This document shows, in pieces, positions 44,163 through 53,129 of a DNA stretch of 64,000 nucleotides. The stretch is from Mycolicibacterium sp. lyk4-40-TYG-92 (GTDB lineage Bacteria; Actinomycetota; Actinomycetes; Mycobacteriales; Mycobacteriaceae): contig NZ_JARVRX010000007.1 of the NCBI RefSeq assembly GCF_030209435.1, forward strand, positions 62,001 through 126,000, in the 5' to 3' direction. Both the position numbers and the translations under genes were made by a program. The notes under the pieces were generated by a model, which searched no databases, was not told where the DNA came from, and saw only the letters and a program-made list of their open reading frames with translations. Every line of letters begins with the position of its first letter. Position 1 is the first letter of the stretch.

Positions 44163-44176
44163 CATCTATATAGATG
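44163..44176. promoter_or_regulatory. Perfect 14-bp palindrome upstream of arsR
   Basis: CATCTATATAGATG is a perfect palindrome lying just before the ArsR-family gene and overlapping the earliest possible ATG (44174). An ArsR dimer bound here would block the promoter, so it is a good autoregulatory operator candidate. Confidence 0.6.
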
Positions 44177-44194
44177 GTGAGACATACTGTACTC

Positions 44195-44521
44195 ATGGAC
44201 GTCTTCGAGGCGGTCGCCGAACCGAACCGGCGCGCTCTGCTCGACGTACTCGCCGAGGGCGAACGCACCGCGGGTGAGCTGGTCGCCACCCTCCCCGGCC
44301 TGACCCAGCCGACAGTGTCCCGGCACCTCCGGGTGTTGCGCGAGGTCGGACTGGTCGAGGTTCGGCCCGACGCCCAACGACGCATCTATGCGCTGCGCGC
44401 CGACGGTCTGGTCGCGATGGATCAGTGGATCGAGCGCTACCGCCGCTACTGGACCAACCATCTGGATGCTCTTGAGCGTCATCTGGATTCGACATTCGAG
44501 GAGAAACATGGCAACCGATGA
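44195..44521 (+). CDS. ArsR-family winged-helix regulator
   Basis: This 108-residue protein starts MDVFEAVAEPNRRALLDVLAEGERTAGELV. The recognition helix is in LTQPTVSRHLRVLREVGLV. There is no CxC metal site, so metal sensing is unlikely. An ATG at 44174 would add seven residues. The gene overlaps the next one, an SRPBCC protein, by 14 bp; ArsR-SRPBCC pairs of this kind are common in actinobacteria, and the partner may bind the ligand. Confidence 0.85.
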   Translation: MDVFEAVAEPNRRALLDVLAEGERTAGELVATLPGLTQPTVSRHLRVLREVGLVEVRPDAQRRIYALRADGLVAMDQWIERYRRYWTNHLDALERHLDSTFEEKHGNR

Positions 44522-45035
44522 ACTCGAGGGCGTCGTCACGGTCGACGGTGACCGCGCAACGCTGACATTCGAGCGGCGACTGCGCCATCCCGTCGAGCGG
44601 GTGTGGGCCGCGATCACCGAACCCGCACATCGCGACGTCTGGATGGGCAAGACCGTCATCGACGGCCGCGAGGGCGGCGCGATCGAGACAGTCGCCTCGG
44701 GACCGCCCGTGCCACCGGACATGAAGCGCATGACGGGCCGCATCCTGGTCTGGGATCCGCCGCACGTGTTCGAGCACGAATGGCACCAGCAGATCGTCGA
44801 ACCCGGCGTCGTCCGCTACGAACTCACCGCCGACGGTACCGGCACCCTGCTCCGGATGACCCATCGCGGCCTCGGCGTGCCCAACGCGAACGGATTCCGG
44901 CCCGGCACACAGGCATTCCTCGACCGGCTGCAAGCGCTGCTCGACGGCACTCCCCTGCCCGGCTGGCTGGAGCGATACGCCGAGATCGCCGGCCACAGCC
45001 CGCTCGACGCCCCACCCGCAAGCCCAAATACCTAG
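44508..45035 (+). CDS. SRPBCC (AHSA1-like) ligand-binding protein
   Basis: This 175-residue protein has the START/Bet v1-type fold pattern of the AHSA1 family: LTFERRLRHPVERVWAAITEP (about 19-39), then RMTGRILVWDPPHVFEHEWH and GTLLRMTHRGL. It has a hydrophobic pocket but no known enzymatic residues. The ATG lies inside the end of arsR with GAGGAG upstream. It ends 8 bp before the flavodoxin-like gene. Confidence 0.8.
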   Translation: MATDELEGVVTVDGDRATLTFERRLRHPVERVWAAITEPAHRDVWMGKTVIDGREGGAIETVASGPPVPPDMKRMTGRILVWDPPHVFEHEWHQQIVEPGVVRYELTADGTGTLLRMTHRGLGVPNANGFRPGTQAFLDRLQALLDGTPLPGWLERYAEIAGHSPLDAPPASPNT

Positions 45036-45043
45036 GAGAACTC

Positions 45044-45679
45044 ATGTCGGACAACAACTTTCACGCAGCCCCTGCCGTGGTCGTCGCCTACCAGTCCGGG
45101 TTCGGCCACACCGCGTTCCTCGCCGAGGCCGTCGCCGCCGGCGCCAGGTCGGCGGGCGCAGCGGTCACCTTGGTCCGATTGAGTGATGTCACCGAAGACG
45201 ACTGGCAGACACTGGACATCGCCGACGCGATCATCTTCGGCACCGCCACCTACATGGGCAATGTGTCGGCGGCGTTCCAGACATTCGCCGAGCAGACGGG
45301 TCGCCGCTGCCAGGAGGGCAGCTGGCGCGACAAGGTCGCCGCCGGATTCACCAACTCCGGCTGCAAGAGCGGCGACAAGCTCAATTCACTTGTCTCACTG
45401 GCGGTATTCGCCGCCCAGCATCACATGCACTGGGTCAACCTGGGCCTCGGCCCGGGCTGGAATCACTCCACCGCAAGCGAGGACGAACCGAACCGGCTGG
45501 GCTTCTGGCTGGGCGCCGCGGCGGCGACCGACGTCGACGCCAACCCGCACGAGGTGCACCCGTCCGATGTCGCGACGTGTGAGCACCTGGGGCGGCGTGT
45601 TGCCGAAGTCACCCGTCAGCTGATTGCCGGACGCGCTGCGGCACAGGCTGTTACGGAACCCGTTACTGCAGGGGCTTGA
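45044..45679 (+). CDS. Flavodoxin/WrbA-like NAD(P)H-dependent flavoprotein
   Basis: This 211-residue protein has an FMN phosphate loop near the N terminus (YQSGFGHTAFLAE), GTATYMGNVSAAFQTF (about 66-81) and TNSGCKSGDKL, the pattern of WrbA-like NAD(P)H dehydrogenases. It probably reduces quinones or nitro compounds with two electrons. It is the last gene of the arsR-SRPBCC-flavodoxin operon, with AGGAGA before the ATG. Its 3' end overlaps the convergent FAD oxidoreductase by 17 bp. Confidence 0.8.
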   Translation: MSDNNFHAAPAVVVAYQSGFGHTAFLAEAVAAGARSAGAAVTLVRLSDVTEDDWQTLDIADAIIFGTATYMGNVSAAFQTFAEQTGRRCQEGSWRDKVAAGFTNSGCKSGDKLNSLVSLAVFAAQHHMHWVNLGLGPGWNHSTASEDEPNRLGFWLGAAAATDVDANPHEVHPSDVATCEHLGRRVAEVTRQLIAGRAAAQAVTEPVTAGA

Positions 45680-47039
45680 GCCCCTCGAGCATCGTGGGCA
45701 CCAGCTCGGACACGGTCGGGTGGATGTGCACGGTGTGCGTCATGGTGGTGTACGGAGCTTTCGCGGCCATCAGATCGAGGATGCAGTGGACCACCTCGTC
45801 ACCACCGACACCAAGGATGGACGCGCCGAGAATCTGATTCGTCTCGGCGTCGACCAGGACCTTCATGAAGCCCTGCGTCTCCCCCTTTTCGACCGCCCGG
45901 CCGACGCGGGTCATCGGGCGCTTGCCCACCAACGCTTTTCGTCCTGATGCCCGGACCTGGGCCTCGGTCATCCCGGCCCGCCCGAGCGGCGGATCGATGT
46001 ACAGCGCATAGGTGGGAATGCGGTCACTGACCCGGCGCGGTTCGTTGTCGAGCAGGTTCGCCGCGACGATCTCGAAGTCGTTGTACGACGTATGGGTGAA
46101 CGCGCCCTTGCCGTTACAGTCGCCCATGGCCCAGATGTGGTCGACGGTGGTCCGGAGCTGATCGTCGACGGTGATGTATCCGCGGGAGTCGGTTGCCACG
46201 CCGGCCTTTTCGAGGCCGAGATCGTCGGTGTTGGGTACCCGGCCGACGGCGACCAGCAGATGTGAGCCCGACACGACGGCGCTGCCGGTGCTGACCGCCA
46301 CCCCGTCGCCGTCCTTGGCCACCCGAATATCGCTGGCGCCCAGATGTATTGCGATGCCCTCGCGCTCCAGGATGTCCTTGATGGCGGCGCAGACGTCGTC
46401 GTCCTCGCGCGAGGCCAGCCGTGGTCCCCGTTCGACCACCGTGACCTCGGCGCCGAACCGGCGGAACATCTGCGCGAACTCCAGCCCGATGTAGCTGCCG
46501 CCGATGATCACCAGATGCTCTGGCACCGTCTCGAGTTCGAGGATGCCGACGTTCGTGAGGTAGTCGACGTCGGCCAGACCGGGGATGTCCGGGGCCGTCG
46601 CGCGGCCGCCCGTGTTGAGGAAGATCTGCTCACCGGTGATCCGTTGGTCACCCACCTGCAGCGTGTGCGGGTCCAGAAAACGTGCGTGGCCGCGCAGCAG
46701 CGTGCAGCCGTCCATTCCTTCGAGCCAGCTTTCGACGCCCTCGCGGTCCGCAGTGACGATCCCGTCCTTGCGGCCCTTGACTTTTGCCATGTCGACGGTG
46801 ACATCGCCGGTACCGATGCCGTATTCGGCACCGCGGCGGGCCAGGTGTGCGGCGTGGGCACTGGCGACCAACGTCTTGGTCGGGATGCAGCCGTAGTTCA
46901 CGCAGGTGCCGCCGACGAGCTTGCGCTCGATGACGGCGACGGTCTGGCCGGCTTCGGCGAGTCGGCCGGCCAAGGGCGGTCCCGCTTGTCCCGCGCCGAC
47001 GATCACCGCGTCGAACGCGATGGCCTCAGACGACGACAT
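45663..47039 (-). CDS. MerA/Lpd-like FAD-dependent disulfide oxidoreductase
   Basis: This 458-residue protein has FAD motif GAGQAG (15-20), the redox-active pair Cys46-x4-Cys51 in GGTCVNYGCIPTKT, the NAD(P) motif GGSYIGLEFA, and the C-terminal HPTVSE with the catalytic His-Glu of the dimer partner. It lacks the N-terminal HMA domain and C-terminal Cys pair needed for Hg(II) reduction, so it is probably not a true mercuric reductase. It may reduce thiols or quinones. It overlaps the DUF4126 gene by 14 bp. Confidence 0.82.
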   Translation of the reverse strand: MSSSEAIAFDAVIVGAGQAGPPLAGRLAEAGQTVAVIERKLVGGTCVNYGCIPTKTLVASAHAAHLARRGAEYGIGTGDVTVDMAKVKGRKDGIVTADREGVESWLEGMDGCTLLRGHARFLDPHTLQVGDQRITGEQIFLNTGGRATAPDIPGLADVDYLTNVGILELETVPEHLVIIGGSYIGLEFAQMFRRFGAEVTVVERGPRLASREDDDVCAAIKDILEREGIAIHLGASDIRVAKDGDGVAVSTGSAVVSGSHLLVAVGRVPNTDDLGLEKAGVATDSRGYITVDDQLRTTVDHIWAMGDCNGKGAFTHTSYNDFEIVAANLLDNEPRRVSDRIPTYALYIDPPLGRAGMTEAQVRASGRKALVGKRPMTRVGRAVEKGETQGFMKVLVDAETNQILGASILGVGGDEVVHCILDLMAAKAPYTTMTHTVHIHPTVSELVPTMLEGLKPLQ

Positions 47040-47529
47040 ACGGACCGATGGCGCTCAGTGCGACGGCCGCTATCGCGAAGCCACCGCCGACCGCAAGGAC
47101 GTCCTCGGCGAGCGCTACCGGTAGATCGTGTCCGCCGTTGCGCGCCACCAGGATTCGGCGCGCGTGAAAGCCTGCCAGCGTCCCGATGACGGCGCCGATC
47201 ATGCCGCCGCCCATACCGATGAACGTGTGGTGCCACCCGGCGCCGATGACCGCGCCGGCGAACGCACCGGTGAGCAACCGGGCCCCGAACTGCGACGGCA
47301 CTGTTCGCGCCGGAGTCTTCGGCAACTGATCGGTGATCAACTCGACCACCAGCAGGATCGTCAGCACCGTCACCGTGATCCAGTTGCCGACCCATTCGGC
47401 CCAGGTACCCACCAGCGGCAGCCAACCGAGCTTGGCGCCCCAGGCCACCACCGCGGGCGGCGTGAGCGCCCGCAGGCCCGCAACCACACCGATGAGTAAG
47501 GCGAACAGCAGAACCAGCGCTTGCGTCAC
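47026..47529 (-). CDS. DUF4126 membrane protein (Rv2120c-like)
   Basis: This 167-residue protein starts at GTG 47529 with four or five hydrophobic segments and glycine-rich turns (GMGGGMIGAVIG). The DUF4126 family has no known function. Its place beside hisG matches the small membrane protein Rv2120c. The coding end overlaps the flavoprotein start, so the two may be co-translated. Confidence 0.75.
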   Translation of the reverse strand: MTQALVLLFALLIGVVAGLRALTPPAVVAWGAKLGWLPLVGTWAEWVGNWITVTVLTILLVVELITDQLPKTPARTVPSQFGARLLTGAFAGAVIGAGWHHTFIGMGGGMIGAVIGTLAGFHARRILVARNGGHDLPVALAEDVLAVGGGFAIAAVALSAIGPYVVV

Positions 47530-47591
47530 GTGACCCTCCAGTCAGGAAGTGCAGATTGCAGAACCTACGGGGACGCTAACACCGCTATCGG

Positions 47592-48461
47592 TCAGAAGCG
47601 ACAGAACCGGATATCGGACGCCAGGATCGCCTTGGCCCCGATGCCGGTCAGCTCGTCCATGATGGCGTTGACCTGGCGGCGCGGCACCAGCGCGCGCACG
47701 GCAACCCAGTCGGCGTCCGCCAGCGGCGCGATGGTCGGCGATTCGAGGCCCGGCGTGATGGCCGTCGCCTGCTCCAAAACGCTACGCGGGCAGTCGTAGT
47801 CGAGCATCAGGTACTGCTGTCCGAACACCACACCTTGAATGCGGGCCGCAAGCTGATCGCGCGCCGGGTCGGGCGTCGCGTCGGCGCGCTCGATCAACAC
47901 TCCCTCCGAATCACACAGCGACTCTCCGAAGGCCACGAGGTTGTGCAGCGCCAGGGTTCGCCCGGAGCCGACGACATCGGCAATCGCATCGGCGACGCCG
48001 AGTTGGATCGAGATCTCGACCGCGCCGTCCAGGCGGATCACGGTAGCCTCAATCCCCTTGTCGGCCAGGTCTTTCCGGACCAGGTTCGGGTAGGCACTGG
48101 CGACCCGCTTGCCGGCGAGGTCCGCGACCGTCCAGTCCCGGCCCGCGGGTGCGGCGTACCGGAACGTCGACGATCCGAAGCCCAGGGCGAGCCGCTCACT
48201 GACGGGCGCCATCGATTCGGCGGCCAGGTCGCGGCCGGTGATACCGAAGTCCAGCTGCCCGGACCCCACGTAGATGGCAATGTCCTTGGGCCGCAGGAAG
48301 AAGAACTCGACCTTGTTCACCGGGTCGACGACCGTCAGATCCTTGGGATCGGTGCGGCGGCGGTATCCGGCTTCGGACAGGATGTGAGCGGCCGACTCGC
48401 TGAGCGCGCCCTTGTTCGGGACGGCGACGCGCAGGAGGCCGTTGGACGATGCGCCGGTCAC
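47592..48461 (-). CDS. hisG: ATP phosphoribosyltransferase (long form)
   Basis: This 289-residue enzyme catalyses the first step of histidine synthesis, joining ATP and PRPP. It begins [14 protein letters not shown] and has the substrate strand [12 protein letters not shown]. The C-terminal roughly 75 residues form the regulatory domain that binds histidine for feedback inhibition, so this is the HisZ-independent long form. The GTG at 48461 overlaps the hisE stop (GTGA). Confidence 0.95.
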   Translation of the reverse strand: MTGASSNGLLRVAVPNKGALSESAAHILSEAGYRRRTDPKDLTVVDPVNKVEFFFLRPKDIAIYVGSGQLDFGITGRDLAAESMAPVSERLALGFGSSTFRYAAPAGRDWTVADLAGKRVASAYPNLVRKDLADKGIEATVIRLDGAVEISIQLGVADAIADVVGSGRTLALHNLVAFGESLCDSEGVLIERADATPDPARDQLAARIQGVVFGQQYLMLDYDCPRSVLEQATAITPGLESPTIAPLADADWVAVRALVPRRQVNAIMDELTGIGAKAILASDIRFCRF

Positions 48462-48739
48462 AGCTTGCCGTACACGTCGTCGAGGGTCAGTCCGCGCTTG
48501 ATCATCAGTACCTGCGTCCAGTACAGGAGCTGGCTGATCTCGCCGGCCAACTCGTCGTCGCTCTCGTGTTCCGCGGCGATCCACACCTCGCCGGCCTCTT
48601 CGATGATCTTCTTGCCCAGATGATGCACCCCGGCGTCCAACGCTGCGACGGTTCCGCTGCCGGCCGGCCGGGTCTGCGCTCGCTCACTGAGCTCGGCGAA
48701 TAGCGCATCGAAGGTCTTCACGGGCTGCAATTGTTTCAC
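48458..48739 (-). CDS. hisE: Phosphoribosyl-ATP pyrophosphatase
   Basis: This 93-residue enzyme hydrolyses phosphoribosyl-ATP to phosphoribosyl-AMP, the second step of histidine synthesis. The MazG-like metal site is in [32 protein letters not shown], with Glu and Asp ligands. The GTG at 48739 starts [14 protein letters not shown]. It is coupled to hisG. The rest of the his pathway is not here. Confidence 0.95.
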   Translation of the reverse strand: MKQLQPVKTFDALFAELSERAQTRPAGSGTVAALDAGVHHLGKKIIEEAGEVWIAAEHESDDELAGEISQLLYWTQVLMIKRGLTLDDVYGKL

Positions 48740-48882
48740 GCTGCGGACGCGGGCTGTGCACGCGGCCGCCCACGACCTCACGGCGGGGCAATACGCACGC
48801 CCGAAAAAACTTTGGTCACTTTGTTTGCGCTGGTCACAGCAGGTGACTAGAGCCACATTCGTCACAGCGACTTGTCGGAGGT

Positions 48883-48898
48883 TCGAACTAATGTTCGA
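48883..48898. promoter_or_regulatory. Mycobacterial SOS box (LexA site)
   Basis: TCGAACTAATGTTCGA contains the arms TCGAAC and GTTCGA with a 4-bp centre, which is the mycobacterial LexA consensus. It ends 3 bases before the ATG of the HNH gene, so that gene should be DNA-damage-inducible. Confidence 0.85.
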
Positions 48899-48901
48899 TG
48901 C

Positions 48902-50302
48902 ATGGGAAGGGACCGGGCCACCATCTTCGCCGCCTACGCCGCGGCCAAGGATGTAGTGACCGAGCTCAACGGCTTCGATTACAGCGGCCTGTCGGTCGCC
49001 GACCAACTCGAACTGCTCTCCCGCCGTGAGAAGCTGATGCGCCGGTTCCCGGTCGCCGACCATGCCCTGCTGGCCGGCCTGCAAGCCCAAAGCACCCCGA
49101 AAGACATCGGCGGGAAAAACTGGGCCGACGTGCTGCGCATCCGGCTGCACATCAGCAGCCAAGATGCGCGGCGCCGGATCCGCCACGGCGAACACCTGGG
49201 CCCGCGCACCGGACTGAGCGGAGAAGTTTTGCCGCCCTTGTGGGAGCAGGTGGCCCGCGCCCAGGCCGCCGGGGCACTCAACACCGAGCACATCGAAGTC
49301 ATCGCCAGCCTGCTGGCCGCACTGCCGTTGTGGGTCGACCTGACCACCACCGGCCAGTGCGAACAGTCGCTGGTGGCCGGGGCGCAGCACCAGACGCCTG
49401 AGGAACTACGCGCCGCCGCGAAAAAGCTTATGGACGCCCTCGATCCCGACGGACCCGAACCCAACGACGACGAGCCGCACCCCAAACGCGCCATCAATCA
49501 CGGCAAGCAACGCGCCGACGGCACCAGCGAAGTGAACGGCACCGTCGACGCCGAGACCCGCGCCTACTGGGACGCCATCAACGACAAATGGGCCGCCCCC
49601 GGCATGTGCAACCCCGCCGACCCACAACCCTGCATCTCCGGCACACCCACCCAGGAACAGATCGCGAACGACACCAGGACTGCCGCGCAGCGCCGCCATG
49701 ACGCCTACAAGATGGTGGGCCGCATGATCCTGCAATCGCGCATGCTCGGCGAACTCAACGGGCTCCCGGTCACCGTGGTCGCCAACGCCACGGTCACCGA
49801 CCTGCAACGCGGCGCCGGCCTCGCCATCACCCACACCGGCACCAAACTGCCGATCCGGGACCTGATCCGCATGGCCGGCCAGGGTGCCCACCACTATCTG
49901 ACGGTGTTCGACCAACACTCCAGCATTCCGCTGTACCTGGCCCGGGCCCGCCGCACCGCCACACCGGGCCAACGCCTCGCGTTGTTCGCCGCCCACCTGG
50001 GCTGCACCCGACCCAACTGCACCGCCCCCGCCTCCCGATCCCAGGCCCACCACCTGATCCCCTGGAAACACGGCGGCCGCACCGACATCACCAACCTCAC
50101 CCTGGCCTGCGGCTGCGACAACCGCCTCGCCGACACCGGCGGCTGGACCACCACCATGGGCCCCGACGGCCGCACCCACTGGACCCCACCACCACTACTG
50201 AACGTCGGCCAACCACGAACCAACCAATACCACCACCCCACGCTCTATCCCGCGGAGAGCGGAGATGATGACGACGGCGAAAATGGCAGTCCCGCAAGCT
50301 GA
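48902..50302 (+). CDS. 13E12-repeat-family HNH endonuclease (DUF222)
   Basis: This 466-residue protein has a DUF222 region over about residues 20-300 and a C-terminal HNH nuclease motif, with [25 protein letters not shown], the following Asn-rich strand DITNLTLAC, and zinc-type cysteines. Proteins of this kind are present in many copies in mycobacterial genomes, some inside REP13E12 repeats. The ATG at 48902 directly follows a perfect SOS box. No integrase or repeat ends are seen beside it. The role in DNA damage is unknown. Confidence 0.88.
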   Translation: MGRDRATIFAAYAAAKDVVTELNGFDYSGLSVADQLELLSRREKLMRRFPVADHALLAGLQAQSTPKDIGGKNWADVLRIRLHISSQDARRRIRHGEHLGPRTGLSGEVLPPLWEQVARAQAAGALNTEHIEVIASLLAALPLWVDLTTTGQCEQSLVAGAQHQTPEELRAAAKKLMDALDPDGPEPNDDEPHPKRAINHGKQRADGTSEVNGTVDAETRAYWDAINDKWAAPGMCNPADPQPCISGTPTQEQIANDTRTAAQRRHDAYKMVGRMILQSRMLGELNGLPVTVVANATVTDLQRGAGLAITHTGTKLPIRDLIRMAGQGAHHYLTVFDQHSSIPLYLARARRTATPGQRLALFAAHLGCTRPNCTAPASRSQAHHLIPWKHGGRTDITNLTLACGCDNRLADTGGWTTTMGPDGRTHWTPPPLLNVGQPRTNQYHHPTLYPAESGDDDDGENGSPAS

Positions 50303-50435
50303 TCCGGCACCCCGCCACGGCACCCCAAGCCGCGACGACAGTGCCGCACGAGCCGCGACGACTCACCCGCTGGGGACGCGACGTGAGGTGTCGCGAGCCA
50401 CCGATGCCACGTGCGCGGGGAACGACAGCCAGCGG

Positions 50436-51425
50436 CTAGGAGCCGCCCTTACTTCCATTGCCCGGCCGGCCGGTGTTGCCCGACGAGTCATCATGCGAAG
50501 AATTCTTGTTGTGCGACAACGACTTTGTAGGGTCAGACTTTCCAGGGTCGGACTTTCCAGTGCCGGCTTTGCCGCCACGGCCGACCCGGATATCGGGAGC
50601 GCTCACCTGATTCGGGGTCGGACGCCCCTTCGCCTTGCCGTTGTCAGTCCCGCCGGCACCCGCCCCGTCAACGGCTGCGGCGACGGCCAATGGCGAGGCC
50701 GCCGGTTTCTGATTCTTCGGCGTGAACCCCCGCGGCGCCTTGATGGGGGCGTTCACGACGTCGGGACCGGTGGGCACTGCGTCTGCCGCAATTGCGGTCG
50801 GGCCTGGCGCAGCCGCACCGGGCGCAACGGTTTTCGCGGCGGCCGGGCTCGCCGCCACAGGGAAGAGGCCGAACAGCGGCGCGAAGAACTGCTGCACGCT
50901 CTCGACGACGTACATGATCGGCGCCACCACGAAGATGCCGAAGAAGATTGCGCCGACCAGGAAGAACGGACCTACGACAGAGTTGTTGACCAGTGGGCCG
51001 ACGAACGACCAGAACGCCGCTCCGATCGCCGAGCCGATATCGGAGATGATCGGTATCCCCGCCAACGGCGTGGGCGTGGCCGCCAGCGGCGTGGGCCCGG
51101 CTGGTCCGCTAGTCGGAGCGCCGTATGTCGAGGCGAGCGGTATCGGCGTGGCGGGTGGTCGGCCCGCGGAAGTCCCAGCGGTCGGCGTTGCCGCGGCAGC
51201 CCCGAATTGCGCGGCCGCTGCGATGAACTGGTCGAGCGCGGCCCATTGCGCCGCCATCGACGTATTCGACGTATTGATAGCCGCTACTCGGACAGCACTG
51301 ACGTCGACATTGGAAACACGCGCCAGAGGGGCCGCGCCGACGAAACCGAATACCACGACGCCGGCGGTGGTGACCGCGCCAGCGACGTTCAGACGAGCCA
51401 CACAACGAGAGCGAGCGTTGACCAT
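50436..51425 (-). CDS. Exported or membrane-associated low-complexity protein
   Basis: This 329-residue protein starts MVNARSRCVARLNVAG with a hydrophobic signal segment (16-33). An Ala/Thr/Pro-rich region (70-130) and a strongly hydrophobic stretch (about 145-190) with PFFLVGAIFFGIFVVAPIMYVVE follow. The C terminus is a basic Lys/Ser/Gly-rich tail. The ATG at 51425 follows AAGGGG. It resembles mycobacterial cell-surface proteins that sit near PE/PPE genes but has no PE or PPE motif. Function unknown. Confidence 0.6.
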   Translation of the reverse strand: MVNARSRCVARLNVAGAVTTAGVVVFGFVGAAPLARVSNVDVSAVRVAAINTSNTSMAAQWAALDQFIAAAAQFGAAAATPTAGTSAGRPPATPIPLASTYGAPTSGPAGPTPLAATPTPLAGIPIISDIGSAIGAAFWSFVGPLVNNSVVGPFFLVGAIFFGIFVVAPIMYVVESVQQFFAPLFGLFPVAASPAAAKTVAPGAAAPGPTAIAADAVPTGPDVVNAPIKAPRGFTPKNQKPAASPLAVAAAVDGAGAGGTDNGKAKGRPTPNQVSAPDIRVGRGGKAGTGKSDPGKSDPTKSLSHNKNSSHDDSSGNTGRPGNGSKGGS

Positions 51426-51595
51426 TGCGCACCCCTTCCATGAAGGAGCGTCAGAACCACGGCAGCACCAACGCTCACCGCCGATAATTATCTCGCACGT
51501 CAATAGTGCACGGCATCAGCCATCTGGTGGAGATTGAGGGCGCCCGGGGCCGAATTCAGCCTGTCACTGCGCAGATGCCCGGGACGGCCGGAAAC

Positions 51596-53050
51596 TCACT
51601 TTGCCAGCAGCTCGGCGTGCATATCCTCCAGCGCAACACCTTTGGTCTCGCGAACCCATTTGGCGACGAACACCAGCGACAGGAACGCGCACAGCGCATA
51701 GAAGCCGTACGCGACGCCGAGCATGCTGCGCAGTTCGGGGAAGGTCACGGTGATCGCCCAGTTGGCGACCCATTGACCGGCGGCGGCCAGCCCCAGCGCC
51801 GCGGCGCGGATGCGGTTGGGGAACATCTCCCCCAGCAGCACCCACACCACCGGCCCCCACGACATGCCGAACGCGACCACGAACAGATTGGCGGCGACGA
51901 GGGCGACGGGCCCCTCCACGCCGCTGAGTTGCGGCACGCCGTTCACCTGCGGGGCGGTCCCGAAGATGACCGCCATGGTGGCCAGCGTCAGTGTCATGCC
52001 GGCCGAGCCGATGAGCAGCAGCGGCTTGCGGCCGATCTTGTCGATCAGCATGATCGCGATCACCGTCGTCAGGATGTTCACCACCGAGGTGATGACGGTG
52101 ATCAGGAACGACGAGCTCTCGTCGAAACCGACGGCCTCCCACAGCACGTTGGAGTAGTAGAAGATCACGTTGATACCGACGAACTGCTGGAACACCGAGA
52201 GCGCCAGACCGACCCAGACAATGCCGTAGAGACTCAGGGGTCCGCCGCCGGGCTTGCACATGTCGCGCCAGGTGGGCTTGTGTTCGGACTCGAGCGTCTG
52301 CTGGATGCGACCGATCGTGATCTCCAGGTTCTTCTCCCCCAGCAACGTCGTGAGAACCTTGCGCGCTTCGGGAATCCGGTGCGTGGCAACGAGATAGCGT
52401 GGCGACTCGGGAATGGTGAAGGCAAGCAGGCCGTACACCACGGCGGGGATGGCCATCAGGATGAACATCCAGCGCCAGGCCTCCAGGCCCAGCCACAACA
52501 TGCTGCTCGCCCCGCCGGCCAAATGCGCCAGCAGCGCATCGACCGCCAACGAGAGGAAGATGCCGCTGACGATGGCCAACTGCTGCAGAGAGCCGAGGCG
52601 GCCGCGGATGCTTGCCGGCGAGGTTTCGGCGATGTAGGCCGGAGCGATCACCGATGCGATGCCCACTCCGAGACCCCCGACGACGCGGAACGCAACGAGC
52701 ACCCAGATGTTCCACGCCAGCCCGGCCCCGATGGCGCTGATCAGGAACAGCAGGGCGGCCAGCTTCATCACGGTGAGCCGTCCGACCCGGTCGGCCAGCC
52801 GCCCGGCCGTCATGGCACCAACGGCCGCACCGAGCAGCGCCGAGGCCACCGCAATCCCCAGCGACTTGTCGTCGACTGCGAAGTGCAACTGGATGGACTT
52901 CACCGCGCCGTTGATGACGGCGCTGTCGTAGCCGAACAGCAGGCCGCCGAGCGCGGCTACCGACGCGATGCGCACCGCACTGCGACCGGAGTCGAACTCC
53001 TCGTCGTCAAAGATCGCCGTTGTGTCGTCACCGATCGGGCCATGGGACAT
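51596..53050 (-). CDS. MFS sugar/polyol symporter (SP family)
   Basis: This 484-residue protein has twelve predicted helices and sugar-porter signatures: GGLLFGYDSAVI (about 35-46) in helix 1, the loop motif with DRVGR, RGRLGSLQQLAI, PESPRYL after helix 6, and INVIFYYSN in helix 7. A proton-linked inositol or hexose carrier is likely. The ATG at 53050 is preceded by GAAAGGA. It is separated by about 80 bp from a HAD phosphatase on the same strand, which may act on the imported sugar as its phosphate. Confidence 0.88.
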   Translation of the reverse strand: MSHGPIGDDTTAIFDDEEFDSGRSAVRIASVAALGGLLFGYDSAVINGAVKSIQLHFAVDDKSLGIAVASALLGAAVGAMTAGRLADRVGRLTVMKLAALLFLISAIGAGLAWNIWVLVAFRVVGGLGVGIASVIAPAYIAETSPASIRGRLGSLQQLAIVSGIFLSLAVDALLAHLAGGASSMLWLGLEAWRWMFILMAIPAVVYGLLAFTIPESPRYLVATHRIPEARKVLTTLLGEKNLEITIGRIQQTLESEHKPTWRDMCKPGGGPLSLYGIVWVGLALSVFQQFVGINVIFYYSNVLWEAVGFDESSSFLITVITSVVNILTTVIAIMLIDKIGRKPLLLIGSAGMTLTLATMAVIFGTAPQVNGVPQLSGVEGPVALVAANLFVVAFGMSWGPVVWVLLGEMFPNRIRAAALGLAAAGQWVANWAITVTFPELRSMLGVAYGFYALCAFLSLVFVAKWVRETKGVALEDMHAELLAK

Positions 53051-53129
53051 CGGACGTCCTTTCCGCAACGCTGCGTGGGGTGCGTCAACAATTGCACAGC
53101 AGGGCGCGCTGCAGGGCCAGAACCGGCGG

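Noticed and set aside
45663..47039. Mercuric reductase merA
   Set aside because: The N-terminal HMA domain and the C-terminal vicinal Cys pair needed for Hg(II) are absent, and no merR, merT or merP gene is nearby.
48902..50302. HNH gene as part of a full REP13E12 mobile repeat or prophage
   Set aside because: No integrase, excisionase, att repeat or phage gene is adjacent; only the nuclease and its SOS box are seen.
50436..51425. PE or PPE family protein replacing PPE37 at this locus
   Set aside because: It has no N-terminal PE or PPE motif and starts with a signal-like segment instead.
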